Shown: positions 1 to 8,948, counted from the stretch's first letter. The stretch is DNA of 64,000 nucleotides from Bradyrhizobium jicamae (GCF_018130215.1 NZ_JAFCKQ010000001.1:248001-312000), one strand, 5' to 3'. Notes: generated by a model not told the origin, from the sequence alone. Translations and numbers: made by a program.

Positions 1-495
1 CGCACCGTCGAAACGCCACCCAACCTCGGCATCAAGGACACCGGTTTCGGATTTGCGCTGCGTGACCTGGTCGTGAATACCGTCAACTATTGGTACGACC
101 AGAACAACACCGCTGCCGCGGATCGCGAACGGATCAACGGCTACCGGCCGCCCGGCATCCAGGCACCGATCGCCTACAAGGTGCGGCCGCTCAACGGCAT
201 CTGGGCGACGCCCCCCTATCTGCACAACGGCTCGGTGCCGAGCATCTATGCGCTGCTGTCGCCGGTGAAGGATCGGCCGGCGCAGTTCTGGCTCGGCAGC
301 CGGGAATACGACGCCAGGGATCTCGGCTACGTCTCGAACGTCAGCATCAAGAACGGCTTCCTGCTCGACACCACCAAGCAGGGCAACAGCAATTCCGGAC
401 ACGAATTCTCGAACGCGAAGCATCCGGGCGTGATCGGGCCGGAGCTCAAGGAAGACGAGCGGCGCGCGCTGATCGAGTTCATCAAGACGCTCTGA
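1..495 (+). CDS. RoxA-like/di-haem peroxidase-type cytochrome c family protein (3' end)
   Basis: The reading frame is open from the first base, so the N-terminus and the haem motifs lie outside the window; about 164 residues are visible. The segment with YKVRPLNGIWATPPYLHNGS and then VPSIYALLSP is what I recognise from the C-terminal part of RoxA-like and di-haem cytochrome c peroxidase relatives, which are exported periplasmic or extracellular redox proteins. The protein ends in an Arg-Arg-Ala-Leu-Ile-Glu-Phe-Ile-Lys helix, usual for cytochrome c domains. It is convergent with aspA, with a hairpin between. The substrate cannot be judged from this fragment. Confidence 0.7.
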   Translation, partial: RTVETPPNLGIKDTGFGFALRDLVVNTVNYWYDQNNTAAADRERINGYRPPGIQAPIAYKVRPLNGIWATPPYLHNGSVPSIYALLSPVKDRPAQFWLGSREYDARDLGYVSNVSIKNGFLLDTTKQGNSNSGHEFSNAKHPGVIGPELKEDERRALIEFIKTL

Positions 496-514
496 GAGCA
501 GGCGAGCGGCTGCA

Positions 515-536
515 CCTCTCCCGCTTGCGGGAGAGG
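515..536. terminator. Hairpin between convergent cytochrome and aspA genes
   Basis: CCTCTCCCGC and GCGGGAGAGG form perfect 10-bp arms around TT. The element sits in the 63-bp gap between two convergent genes, so it could end both transcripts. There is no clear U-tract, and the same CTCCCGC/GCGGGAG core occurs in the dispersed repeat at the right end of the window, so it may be repeat-derived. Confidence 0.45.
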
Positions 537-558
537 AACATGGGCCATGCCAACGCCC

Positions 559-2097
559 TCACTCCTTCGGCATGGGACCCTGGCGGCGCGCCGGCCGCGT
601 CATGGCTTCGAGCTCGAGCAGCTGGTTGAGCTGCGTCTCGGTCATGAGTTTCTCCTCCAGCACGAGATCGGCGACCGATCGGTTCTCCTTCAGCGCACGG
701 CGCGCGACGCGCGAGCTCGCTTCATAGCCGAGCGCGGGCGCCAGCGCCGTGATCAGGCCGATCGAGCCCTGCACCAGGCTTCGGCAGCGCTCGCGGTCGG
801 CCTCGATGCCCTCGACACAGCGCTTGGTCAGCGTATCGATCGCCGCGGTCAGCATCCGCAGCGAGCTCAGCACGCAGTAGCCGATGGTCGGCTCGAATGC
901 ATTGAGCTGCAACTGGCCGCCCTCGGCGCACATCGTCACCGTGAGATCGTGCCCGATCACGAGGAAGGCGACCTGGTTGACCACTTCCGGGATCACCGGA
1001 TTGACCTTGCCGGGCATGATCGAGGAGCCCGCCTGCACCGCGGGCAGCCGGATCTCGCCGATGCCGGTGCGCGGCCCCGACGACAGCAGCCGCAGATCGT
1101 TGCAGATCTTCGACACCTTGACCGCGACGCGCTTGAGCACGCCGGAGAACAGCACGAAGGCGCCGAGATCCGACGTCGCCTCGATCAGGTTCGAGGCCAG
1201 CACCATCGGCTGGCCCGACAGCCGCGACAGTTCCTCGACCGCAAGCGCGGCATAGCGCGGATCGGCATTGATGCCGGTGCCGATCGCGGTCGCGCCGAGA
1301 TTGACCTCGCGGAACAGGCTCGAGATCTCGTTCAATCGCGCGACGTCCTCCTTCACGGTGACGTGGAAGGCGTCGAATTCCTGCCCGAGCGTCATCGGCA
1401 CTGCGTCCTGGAGCTGGGTGCGGCCCATCTTCAGGACGTCGGCGAACTCCACCGCCTTGCCCTTGAAAGCATAGGCGAGGTCATCGAGCGCGCGCACCAG
1501 GGGCTGGGTGGCGAAAATCACCGCAAGCCGCAGCGCGGTCGGATATGCGTCGTTAGTCGACTGCGCCATGTTGACGTCGTCGTTCGGATGCAGCGCGTGA
1601 TAGTCGCCGGGCTTGCGGCCCATGATCCGGAGCGCGACGTTGGCGATCACCTCGTTGGCATTCATGTTGGTCGAGGTGCCGGCGCCGCCCTGGATCGCAT
1701 CGACGACAAAGGATTCGGCATAGACCTTGTCGGTCGCGACCTGCGTGCAGGCCTTGTCGATCGCGTCGGCCTTTTCCGGAGAGAGATAGCCGAGCCGCCT
1801 GTTGGCGCGCGCCGCCGCCTGCTTGACCAGCGCCAGTGCGCGGACGAATTCCGGGAAATGGCCGACCGGCACGCCGGTGATCGGGAAGTTCACCACCGCG
1901 CGCTTGGTATGGATGCCCCACAGCGCGTTGGCCGGCACCTCGTCCTCGCCGAGCAGGTCGTGCTCGGAGCGAGACTCCGACTGCCCGATCGGCACGGTGC
2001 GGACGGTCGCGACCGCAAGCTCGCTGGGAGCACCACTCTCGCCGGATGGCGACGCTGCGCTCGCACTCCGGGTGGTCTCAACCTTCGACTCGGCCAT
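559..2097 (-). CDS. aspA: Aspartate ammonia-lyase (aspartase)
   Basis: Reversibly splits L-aspartate into fumarate and ammonia in the cytoplasm. The product is a fumarase/aspartase-superfamily enzyme: NMNANEVIAN and HPNDDVNMAQSTND in the first half, GRTQLQDAVPMTLGQE in the middle, and the superfamily signature GSSIMPGKVNPV about two thirds along. The MCAEGGQLQLNAFEP stretch favours aspartase over fumarase. Length is about 512 residues against about 470-480 for typical AspA; the surplus is a low-complexity N-terminal extension of about 35 residues. I placed the start at the last of three clustered ATGs (2109, 2100, 2097), because GGAGGG is correctly spaced only for that one. The gene is monocistronic in appearance. 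Confidence 0.93.
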   Translation of the reverse strand: MAESKVETTRSASAASPSGESGAPSELAVATVRTVPIGQSESRSEHDLLGEDEVPANALWGIHTKRAVVNFPITGVPVGHFPEFVRALALVKQAAARANRRLGYLSPEKADAIDKACTQVATDKVYAESFVVDAIQGGAGTSTNMNANEVIANVALRIMGRKPGDYHALHPNDDVNMAQSTNDAYPTALRLAVIFATQPLVRALDDLAYAFKGKAVEFADVLKMGRTQLQDAVPMTLGQEFDAFHVTVKEDVARLNEISSLFREVNLGATAIGTGINADPRYAALAVEELSRLSGQPMVLASNLIEATSDLGAFVLFSGVLKRVAVKVSKICNDLRLLSSGPRTGIGEIRLPAVQAGSSIMPGKVNPVIPEVVNQVAFLVIGHDLTVTMCAEGGQLQLNAFEPTIGYCVLSSLRMLTAAIDTLTKRCVEGIEADRERCRSLVQGSIGLITALAPALGYEASSRVARRALKENRSVADLVLEEKLMTETQLNQLLELEAMTRPARRQGPMPKE

Positions 2098-2315
2098 CAT
2101 TCCCTCCATGCACCTTGCAGAATGTCGTCATCGGCGACGCCGGGCATGATGCGCCGGGCGCGAGTCGAAAGCCAATGCCCGTCCGCAAATTCTTGCACAG
2201 GCTCGCCAACGGAATTGCGGCTTCGTGACAGAATTTGGCCGCAGCGCAGCAGTTCTGGAGAATTGGCTTATCCTTCGTGATAACAATGGCTTATCTTTCT
2301 CCAAATCCGCGGTCC

Positions 2316-2422
2316 CGAGGAGCTCGCGACAAAATTGCAAAGCAATTTTGCGCTGAAGCGACGAAGCAATCCACCGGTCCGCATATGCGACGCAATGGAT
2401 TGCTTCACTTCGCTCGCAATGG
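2316..2422 (-). repeat. Dispersed intergenic repeat, copy 1
   Basis: About 107 bp that matches, in inverse orientation, the element at 32150-32262. Shared blocks include GAGGAGCTCGCGAC, AATTGCAAAGCAATTTTGCGCT, GCGACGAAGCAAT and ATTGCTTC-ACTTCGCTCGCAATG. The centre is divergent. It lies alone in the 448-bp gap between aspA and the sarcosine-oxidase-like gene; the rest of that gap (2098-2315 and 2423-2545) shows no ORF or RNA that I can support. Confidence 0.7.
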
Positions 2423-2545
2423 CGGCAAACATGCAATCTCGATCGAGCACGATGACCTCCGATCTTCACGTCATACCCAGGCCTTCTATTCGGGAGAAAC
2501 CGGAGCGAGAATGTCGGCGTTGTCGACCGGATCGGAGGAGCCGCC

Positions 2546-3682
2546 ATGCGAAAGTGCGATGTCGCCGTCATAGGCCTCGGCCTGATGGGAAGCGCGGCCC
2601 TCGATGCCTTGCTCGATTCGGGCGTCGATGCGCTGGGTTTTGATCCTGTCGGCCCGGGCTCGAATCGCGGCTCATCGCACGGCTCCTGCCGGATATTTCG
2701 CCGCTTCAATTTCGAGAATTCCAACTACACCGCACTGAGCGACGAGGCTCACGCCGGCTGGATGCGACTCCAGAACGACCACGGGAAAACCATCCTCACG
2801 CCGACACCGGTGCTCGAGGCCGGCCTCCCCGGCTCCAGGATGGTCGCGGCTTCGCGCGCTGCGACCATCGGCAAGGGCCTTCCGGATCCTGTGTTGACTC
2901 CAGCCGAGGCGAACCGGAGATTTCCGGCTTTTGACCTTCCCGATGGCTGGGACGTGGTCGTGCAGGACGGTGGTGCCATCCTGCGGACCGAGGTCGTCAT
3001 GGAGATCATGCGCGCGCGAGCCGGCGACCGCGTCATCACCGAAGCGGCGCAATTCGAGCCGCGCCAGGACGGCGTGTCGATCAGGACGGCAAACGATGCG
3101 TTCTTTGCCGAACGCGCCATCCTGGCTCTCGGTCCATGGCTCGGCCGTGCGCTGCCGAAGCTCGGCTCCCTGCTTCGGATAACGCGCCAGGCGGTCGGCT
3201 GGTTCAGGCCCGCCAGGCCCGCATCGGTGGAGCTCGGTCGGTTGCCTATTTTCATCCTCGAGCGCGGCCCCAACGATGTCGTCTACGGCTTTCCGAACTT
3301 CGAATCGCGCGGCGTCAAGGCGGCGCCCCACAATCACGGTCCGGCGGTCGGTCCCGACGATTGGGATCCGCCGGCGACTGACCGCGAACTGGGCCCGGTC
3401 AGTGAGGCCCTGGCCACCCTGGTGCCGGGCGCAGCCGGACCGATCGTCGATCGCGACATCTGCCTCTATACAAACACACCGGCTGCCGATCGCCGACCGG
3501 ATCAGGGCGAGGAGTTCATCATCGATCGATGGCCTGACACCCGGCTGGTCGTCTGTTCGGCCTGCTCCGGACATGGTGCGAAATTCGCTCCGGCAATCGG
3601 GCAGAGGCTCGCGCGCCTGGCGACCGATCCGACCTTCGAGGCCGAACCCTTTTTTCGCCTGTCACGATATTCGGCCTTCTGA
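2546..3682 (+). CDS. Monomeric sarcosine oxidase/N-methyltryptophan oxidase-like FAD-dependent oxidoreductase
   Basis: A DAO-family flavoenzyme of 378 residues that probably oxidises an N-methylated amino acid or similar secondary amine, yielding H2O2. The dinucleotide-binding motif VAVIGLGLMGSAA is at residues 6-18, and GSSHGSCRIFR near residue 45 matches the GSxHGxxRIxR motif of MSOX/SolA. CLYTNTP, with Cys about residue 306, corresponds to the cysteine that binds FAD covalently in this family, and CSGHGAKFAPAIG near the C-terminus is typical. Odd: between CLYTNTP and the FIID motif there are extra residues (AADRRPDQGEE) compared with MSOX and SolA as I remember them. It stands alone between two non-coding stretches. 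Confidence 0.85.
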   Translation: MRKCDVAVIGLGLMGSAALDALLDSGVDALGFDPVGPGSNRGSSHGSCRIFRRFNFENSNYTALSDEAHAGWMRLQNDHGKTILTPTPVLEAGLPGSRMVAASRAATIGKGLPDPVLTPAEANRRFPAFDLPDGWDVVVQDGGAILRTEVVMEIMRARAGDRVITEAAQFEPRQDGVSIRTANDAFFAERAILALGPWLGRALPKLGSLLRITRQAVGWFRPARPASVELGRLPIFILERGPNDVVYGFPNFESRGVKAAPHNHGPAVGPDDWDPPATDRELGPVSEALATLVPGAAGPIVDRDICLYTNTPAADRRPDQGEEFIIDRWPDTRLVVCSACSGHGAKFAPAIGQRLARLATDPTFEAEPFFRLSRYSAF

Positions 3683-3738
3683 CCGCCACGACGCGGGCAG
3701 CACTCGCCAGGTCGTCTTGCTGTTCGAAAGAACTAAAA

Positions 3739-3783
3739 TGGCGATGCCGGGAAGACTCGCACTTCCGACCTGCGGTCCAGGAA
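3739..3783 (-). repeat. tRNA-Arg(CCT) 3'-end copy, putative distal attachment site of an island
   Basis: Read on the minus strand, 45 nt match the 3' part of the intact tRNA-Arg(CCT) at 23921-23997 in 40 of 45 positions (anticodon-loop remainder, variable loop, T-arm, acceptor strand and encoded CCA). No matching 5' half is present. The copy is in the same orientation as the intact tRNA and on its 3' side, the arrangement left by site-specific integration into a tRNA 3' end. The five mismatches suggest an old event or a foreign donor sequence. Confidence 0.65.
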
Positions 3784-3900
3784 AACCACCGCGCTCTTGC
3801 GCACGGTCCTCGACGCCGTCTGCGTAAACGTCTCTCGCGACGAGACGGGCGCGCGAACCCACGTGGCCTCGAAGATCCGGGAGGCTGCTCGGCAGGGCAT
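3779..3900 (+). pseudogene. Possible fragment of a conserved small hypothetical protein
   Basis: The plus-strand frame reads KTTALLRTVLDAVC, then VSRDETGARTHVASKI, then a helix-like tail, with no credible start codon or Shine-Dalgarno sequence. From memory, this resembles the C-terminal half of a short hypothetical protein family common in rhizobia (LLR-VLD-VC, ETGARTHVASKILEAA). Here it starts inside the tRNA-derived repeat and diverges after about 40 residues, so I read it as a truncated remnant. Homology is recalled, not searched. Confidence 0.35.
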
Positions 3901-4388
3901 GAAATCGCGCGACGGCCTCAGGGAGGACATGGCGATACCTGCCAGCAGCGGACGCGATTGGTCGGACTGCTCGAACCGTCCGGGGGGCGCGCGCTCGGGG
4001 CCTGAACATCTTTTCGCAAGGACTATCCAGGTGTCCGGGACGGACAAACGGGATATGATACGGACGCAGTCCAACCCTTCTTGCGAGAGCGCAAAAAATA
4101 TCGGAAGACGGCAATGCCGAAGATGGATAGCAGGCCAGCCGCCTCGCCGATGCATCCAGAGGAAGCGCGCTTTCAGCGGCGCGCTATTGCGAGGCGCCGC
4201 GCTGCTTGGGCTTCCCAGCCCGATCTTTGCTGCATCGCAATCTCTTTGCGAATGCCGTCGCGACGGTCGGAATTTGCGGCCCGATATGCGTGCCAATCGC
4301 CGCCCGATATTAAGGGACCGATCCAGTACACGGAGGCCTCGTCCATCCACGTCAAATGCGCGGAAACGCAGAAGCAGGACATCAAGAC
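3901..4388. other. Non-coding stretch, nothing recognised
   Basis: Several overlapping open frames run through here on both strands, but all are Arg/Ser-rich without family features or ribosome binding sites. I see no integrase, tRNA or regulatory element apart from the presumed promoter of the LysR gene. Confidence 0.5.
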
Positions 4389-5285
4389 TTGTCGAACATC
4401 AATCTCAAGCTTCTCCATACCTTCCTGCTTGCAGCCGAGCACGAAAGCTTCCGCAAAGCTGCCGAGGAATCGAACCGGTCTCCTTCTGCGGTCAGCATGC
4501 AGGTCCGCGACCTGGAGGAGCAGATCGGCGTACTTCTGTTTCGCCGAACACCGCAAAAGGTCATGCTCACGCCCGAGGGCCGAATCCTGTTCGAGCAGGC
4601 AAAGCGCGCCCTTCAGGAAGTGCAGTCCGGGCTCGACTTGCTGACTGAATCGGCCCAGTCCCGCAGCCGTCACATTCGAATGGCGTGCGTTCCGACACTT
4701 GCGTCCGGATGGCTTCCCAACATCCTTGCCATGTTCAAGGTCCGCTACCCGCGAAGCCAGGTGCAACTCATGGAGATATCCACGGCGCCGATGCTGGAAC
4801 TGCTGAAGCGGCAGGATGTCGAATTCGGCATTGGTCCGCAGTTGCCGAGCATGGAGGACTTCGAGTTCGAGCCGATCCTCGACGATCCCCTTTATGCCTG
4901 CGTACCGCCAGCGTTCGACGGCGGGCAGTCAAGCATCGGCTTCGCTGATCTCGTCGACAAGCCGGCAATCCTGTTGTCAAAGTCGACCGCAGTCAGGGGG
5001 CTGATCGACGAGACGCTTGAGACGCTTGCGATCCGCCTCGATGTCCAGTTCGAAGTCCAGGCGGCCACGACGGCGGTCGCCCTGGCGGCCTCCGGCCTCG
5101 GCGTTGCAATCGTACCGCGGGTCGCTCTGGTACAGGCTGGCGCGCAGCAGTTTCGTGTGATCCCGATCTCCGATCATGTCAGAGTTCGCCAGATCGGTTT
5201 GATCACCGGGCGCGGGCAGATCCGACGCCCGAACACCGAGCAATTGATTGCACTGATCCGGTCGAGCCTCGCTCAGCTTGGCTGA
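4389..5285 (+). CDS. LysR family transcriptional regulator
   Basis: A LysR-type DNA-binding regulator of about 298 residues. The N-terminal winged HTH is clear (LKLLHTFLLAAEHESFRKAA, then SAVSMQVRDLEEQIGVLLFRR), and a periplasmic-binding-protein-like effector domain follows (for example the AASGLGVAIVPR segment). I chose the TTG at 4389 because AGGA lies 9 nt upstream and the HTH then begins at the family's usual residue; an in-frame ATG at 4356 would add 11 residues but has no well-placed Shine-Dalgarno. It is convergent with the last gene of the ABC/dehydrogenase operon (10 bp apart), so it may control that operon, but the promoters are not shared and this is inference. Confidence 0.88.
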   Translation: MSNINLKLLHTFLLAAEHESFRKAAEESNRSPSAVSMQVRDLEEQIGVLLFRRTPQKVMLTPEGRILFEQAKRALQEVQSGLDLLTESAQSRSRHIRMACVPTLASGWLPNILAMFKVRYPRSQVQLMEISTAPMLELLKRQDVEFGIGPQLPSMEDFEFEPILDDPLYACVPPAFDGGQSSIGFADLVDKPAILLSKSTAVRGLIDETLETLAIRLDVQFEVQAATTAVALAASGLGVAIVPRVALVQAGAQQFRVIPISDHVRVRQIGLITGRGQIRRPNTEQLIALIRSSLAQLG

Positions 5286-5295
5286 GGCCCGGCGC

Positions 5296-6375
5296 TCACA
5301 ACAGCTTCAAGAGAGCATCCACGACCTGCCTCGTCGTTGCGGTGCCGCCGATGTCACGCGTCCTCAGCGCAGCGTCCTCCAGCCCGGCGCGAGCCGCCGC
5401 CTCGATCCTGTCGGCACCCAGCCGCAGCCGGCCGTCCTTGTGGCGCTGATCCAGGCGCCGCAGCATCAAAGTGGATGCCAGAATGGTCCCGTAGGGATTG
5501 GCGAGCCCCTTTCCTGCAATATCGGGAGCTGAGCCGTGCGAAGCCTGGAACAGACCAACGCCGGCGCCAACTTCCTCCGACGGAGCAACACCCATGCCGC
5601 CGATCGTTGCTGCGCCGAGATCCGAGATGATGTCGCCGAACATGTTCTCGGTGACGATGACGTCGAAATGGGACGGCTTGTTGATGAGATGAACCGTCAT
5701 CGCGTCAACAAGGACGTGTTCGGCTTCGATGTCGGGATATTCCCTGGCGACCTCATCGAAGACCGCACGGAAGAACGCATAGGTCCGCAAGACATTAGCC
5801 TTGTCGCAGCACGTCACGCGCCGCCGCCCGTCCTTCGGCGAACCGTTTCTCGTTCTTGCAAGTTCGAACGCAAAGCGGACCACACGCTCGATGCCCTTTC
5901 GGGTCTGGACGAGGGTGTCGACGGCGACTTCTTCCCTGAGCAACGCGCCTGCGCCGCGCGCGGCGTAGAGTCCCTCGCTGTTCTCTCTTACGATGACGTA
6001 GTCGATCGGACCTGGACGTCCAAGAGGCGACGGGACGCCCTTGTAGAGCTTGATGGGGCGCACATTGGCAAACAGATCCAGCTTGAAACGCAGCTGCAAG
6101 GTGAAATCGAGGCCCGCCTCGGTCCCGTCAGGATGAACCACACCTGGAATGCCGGCTGCGCCGTGCAGGACGGCGTCGGCCGCGCGGCAGCCCTCAAAGG
6201 AGCTTGCCGGGAACGAATCTCCCGTTTCAAGAAAATGAGTGGCCCCTGCCGGATATTCCTCGAACTGAAGCGTGCCGGCCTGGACACCGGCTTGCAACAC
6301 TTCGAGCGCCGCACCGGCGACTTCGGGTCCGATGCCGTCTCCGTGCACGACCGCAATCTTATAACTGTCCTTCAT
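5296..6375 (-). CDS. Isocitrate/isopropylmalate dehydrogenase family protein (tartrate or 3-isopropylmalate dehydrogenase-like)
   Basis: An NAD-dependent beta-decarboxylating dehydrogenase of 359 residues that oxidises a 2-hydroxy acid bearing a second carboxylate. Visible are VVHGDGIGPEV at the N-terminus, VRENSEGLYAARGAG around residue 128, the metal-binding DAMTVHLINKPSHFDVIVTE region and NMFGDIISDLGA, then GSAPDIAGKGLANP for NAD binding. Substrate specificity inside the family is not readable; a distal catabolic operon makes leucine biosynthesis unlikely. It is the last gene of the eight-gene minus-strand operon beginning near 15739, 147 bp after the aldehyde dehydrogenase, and convergent with the LysR gene. 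Confidence 0.85.
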   Translation of the reverse strand: MKDSYKIAVVHGDGIGPEVAGAALEVLQAGVQAGTLQFEEYPAGATHFLETGDSFPASSFEGCRAADAVLHGAAGIPGVVHPDGTEAGLDFTLQLRFKLDLFANVRPIKLYKGVPSPLGRPGPIDYVIVRENSEGLYAARGAGALLREEVAVDTLVQTRKGIERVVRFAFELARTRNGSPKDGRRRVTCCDKANVLRTYAFFRAVFDEVAREYPDIEAEHVLVDAMTVHLINKPSHFDVIVTENMFGDIISDLGAATIGGMGVAPSEEVGAGVGLFQASHGSAPDIAGKGLANPYGTILASTLMLRRLDQRHKDGRLRLGADRIEAAARAGLEDAALRTRDIGGTATTRQVVDALLKLL

Positions 6376-6522
6376 GATACTCGCTCGGTGAGTTGAATCT
6401 CGGGGTGGTCACGTCATGTCCGTCGCGGCGGCGATTGCGCGCGTCGGCGCACCGCCGGTTGGATCAAACGGTCGATGGGGCACATGTCGTCGCGACTGAG
6501 CGCGAACCCGAAACTGTCCGGG

Positions 6523-7995
6523 TCAGTCCAGCTTGATCCAGACCCCCTTCGTGTTCAGGTATTCGTCGAGCTGTTCGGTGCCGCCTTCGCGACCATATCC
6601 GCTCATCTTGTAGCCGCCGAACGGCAAAGCGGGATCGATGGCGTGATAGGTGTTCACCCATACCGACCCCGCGCGGAGACCACGCGAAACGATATGGGCC
6701 TTGCTCACGTCGCGCGTGAAAACACCCGCCGCGAGCCCGTATGGCGTTGCGTTGGCTCTTTCCACGGCCTCATCGAGCGTGTCGAAGGGCAGTGCGGAAA
6801 TGACGGGACCGAAGATTTCATCACGGGCGATCTGCATGTTGTCGGAAACGCCGGCGAAGACGGTCGGCTCGACGAAGTTGCCTTTCGCGAGATTACCTTC
6901 CCTTAGTCTCCGGCCTCCGGTCACGATCTTCGCGCCCTCGTCGCGTCCGCTCTTCAGGAAGCCTTCGACCTTGTCGAGCTGTCGCTCCGAAACGAGAGGT
7001 CCGATCTCGGTCGAGGGATCGGCACCGTCACCGATTTTCAGCGCCGAAGCAAACTTCCCGAGCCGTTCGACCAACTCGTCGTGGATCGCCCGCTCGACGA
7101 ACAGGCGGGAGCCGGCGATGCAGATCTGGCCCGAGTTGGCGAACGCTGCCATCGCGGCGATCGGCACCGCTTTGTCGAGATCCGCGTCGGCGCAGACGAT
7201 GACAGGCGACTTTCCGCCGAGCTCGAGGGACACCCGCTTGAGGTTGCCGGCAGAGGCGCGGATGATTGCCTGGCCGGTGGCAGTGGACCCCGTGAAGACG
7301 ATCTTGTCGACACCGGGATGTTCGGCCAGAGGCGCACCCGCCTCGGGGCCGGTCCCGGTCACGACGTTGACGACACCGGGCGGCACGCCCGCCTCGTTCA
7401 TCAGATCCGCGATCAAAAGCGGCGTCAGCGGCGCCTCCTCGGAGGGCTTGAGCACGATGGTGCAGCCGGTCGCAAGCGCCGGTCCGATCTTCCATACCGA
7501 CGCAGCCGTTGGCGCGTTCCAGGGGATGATCGCACCGACCACGCCGACGGGCTCCTTCCGCGTGAACGAGACGATGTCGCCCGGAAGCGAATTGTCGATT
7601 GTCTGCCCGTGAATCGCGGTCGCCATGCCGGCGTAGTATCTGAGCATGCCAAGCACGCGAAGCTTGTTCGCCCGCGTCCTGACGATCGGCATGCCCATGT
7701 CGGTGGTGTCGGACTGGCTGATCTCCTCCCAGTGCCTCTCGAACAGATCGGCGATCCGCAGGAGCAGAGCTTGTCGCTCGAACGGCTTGAAGCGACTCCA
7801 GGGTCCCACGAAGGCGCGGCGGGCGGCGGTGACGGCGAGACCGATGTCGCCGGCATCCCCACGCGGGACACGACCGATCACTTCGCCGGTCGCGGGGTTG
7901 CGCGTCTCGAAGAGTTTCCCCGAGCGGGCCTCGACCCACGCGCCATCGATGAACATCTTGCGAGTTCGGCCGTCTACTGGAAATCGGATAGTCAT
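6523..7995 (-). CDS. NAD(P)-dependent aldehyde dehydrogenase
   Basis: Oxidises an aldehyde to the acid. About 490 residues, the usual ALDH superfamily length. Seen: IPWNAPTAASVWKIGPALA in the cofactor-binding region, VLKPSEEAPLTPL with the conserved Lys, the catalytic Glu in LELGGKSP, and the catalytic Cys in NSGQICIAGSR. The C-terminal LPFGGYKMSGYGREGG is the usual oligomerisation-end motif. The start is ATG at 7995 with AGGGA upstream; a TTG at 8016 would overlap the upstream gene's stop. It is the seventh gene of the operon, so its substrate is probably an aldehyde made from the imported compound by the neighbouring dehydrogenase. Confidence 0.92.
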   Translation of the reverse strand: MTIRFPVDGRTRKMFIDGAWVEARSGKLFETRNPATGEVIGRVPRGDAGDIGLAVTAARRAFVGPWSRFKPFERQALLLRIADLFERHWEEISQSDTTDMGMPIVRTRANKLRVLGMLRYYAGMATAIHGQTIDNSLPGDIVSFTRKEPVGVVGAIIPWNAPTAASVWKIGPALATGCTIVLKPSEEAPLTPLLIADLMNEAGVPPGVVNVVTGTGPEAGAPLAEHPGVDKIVFTGSTATGQAIIRASAGNLKRVSLELGGKSPVIVCADADLDKAVPIAAMAAFANSGQICIAGSRLFVERAIHDELVERLGKFASALKIGDGADPSTEIGPLVSERQLDKVEGFLKSGRDEGAKIVTGGRRLREGNLAKGNFVEPTVFAGVSDNMQIARDEIFGPVISALPFDTLDEAVERANATPYGLAAGVFTRDVSKAHIVSRGLRAGSVWVNTYHAIDPALPFGGYKMSGYGREGGTEQLDEYLNTKGVWIKLD

Positions 7996-8012
7996 CTGGC
8001 TACTTCCCTGTC

Positions 8013-8933
8013 TCAACAGTCATTCTCCGCCTGGGCTACCGGCTTTGTCTTGCGAAACAGCCGCGCCAGGTCCGAAATGTAGGCTTGGCCGTGACCGTTT
8101 TCGACCACGGCCGCGATCGCGACGCCAACACCGTCGGCGATCGCCCTGGATGCTCCGGCGCTGCCCGCCATCGTCTGGTAGTAGGCGATATCCTTCAGCG
8201 CATTGCCGATGAAGAACGGGACCGTGCCGGTGTCACCCATCACGATTGCAGGCGCCATGCGCTGGAGCGCAACGCCAGCTCCGCCTCCCTTGGCGAGGAC
8301 ATCGACGAAAATCGCCGGATCGACGCCTGCATCGGCAGCCTGCGCCGCGGCTTCGCCGAGCAGCGCCATGAAGCCGATCGACACGTAGTTATGCAGCAAT
8401 TTGAGCCGATGGCCAAAGCCCACCGCGCCGACATGTTCCACGCCTTCGGTGAAAGAGGCAAGGACTGCGCGGACTCTGCGAAGATCGGCGTCGTCGCCGC
8501 CGACCAGAAGGTTCAGCGTTCCTTCTTCCGCATGCCTCGCCGTGCGCGTCATCGGCGCATCGAGGAAGCGTCCACCCGCCGCCTGGACGGCGGCGGCCAT
8601 CCGCAGTGTCGATTCCGGCAATGCCGTCGAACAATCGACAATGACGGTCCCTTTGCGGAGGCGGGACAGAACGCCCACCTCGCCGGTGAGGATCGCTTCG
8701 ACCTGGGGCGATCCGGTCACGCAAAGGATGATCACATCCGAGGCGTCGGCGACCTCGCCGGGAGTCTTGCAGGCCGTGGCACCGAGGCCGATGAGATCGT
8801 CAACGGGCTGATTGCCTGGATGATCGAGAAAGGCCAGAGGAAAGCCACCCCGTGCCAGGACGTTCTTTGCGATTCCATGGCCCATCAGGCCGACACCGAC
8901 AATTCCGACCCTCATCGCAGCAATCTCATTCAT
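8013..8933 (-). CDS. NAD-binding beta-hydroxyacid dehydrogenase (3-hydroxyisobutyrate/6-phosphogluconate dehydrogenase family)
   Basis: 306 residues; oxidises a beta-hydroxy acid with NAD(P). The Rossmann motif VGIVGVGLMGHGIAKNV is at the N-terminus, and a catalytic-lysine helix HRLKLLHNYVSIGF is in the middle. The substrate-binding motif, normally DAPVSGG in this family, reads DAPMTRTARHAEEG here, so specificity probably differs from classical 3-hydroxyisobutyrate dehydrogenase. Another possible start is the ATG at 8915. It lies 15 bp after the ABC ATPase gene and is followed closely by the aldehyde dehydrogenase. Confidence 0.85.
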   Translation of the reverse strand: MNEIAAMRVGIVGVGLMGHGIAKNVLARGGFPLAFLDHPGNQPVDDLIGLGATACKTPGEVADASDVIILCVTGSPQVEAILTGEVGVLSRLRKGTVIVDCSTALPESTLRMAAAVQAAGGRFLDAPMTRTARHAEEGTLNLLVGGDDADLRRVRAVLASFTEGVEHVGAVGFGHRLKLLHNYVSIGFMALLGEAAAQAADAGVDPAIFVDVLAKGGGAGVALQRMAPAIVMGDTGTVPFFIGNALKDIAYYQTMAGSAGASRAIADGVGVAIAAVVENGHGQAYISDLARLFRKTKPVAQAENDC

Positions 8934-8948
8934 CGTTCGAGCAAGTCC

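Noticed and set aside
547..2280. 577-residue plus-strand open frame
   Set aside because: Antisense to aspA, Arg/His/Asp-rich, no family features; a shadow caused by high-GC codon use.
3733..4350. 205-residue minus-strand frame near the island end
   Set aside because: Ser/Arg-rich without ribosome binding site or family resemblance; it also reads through the tRNA fragment.
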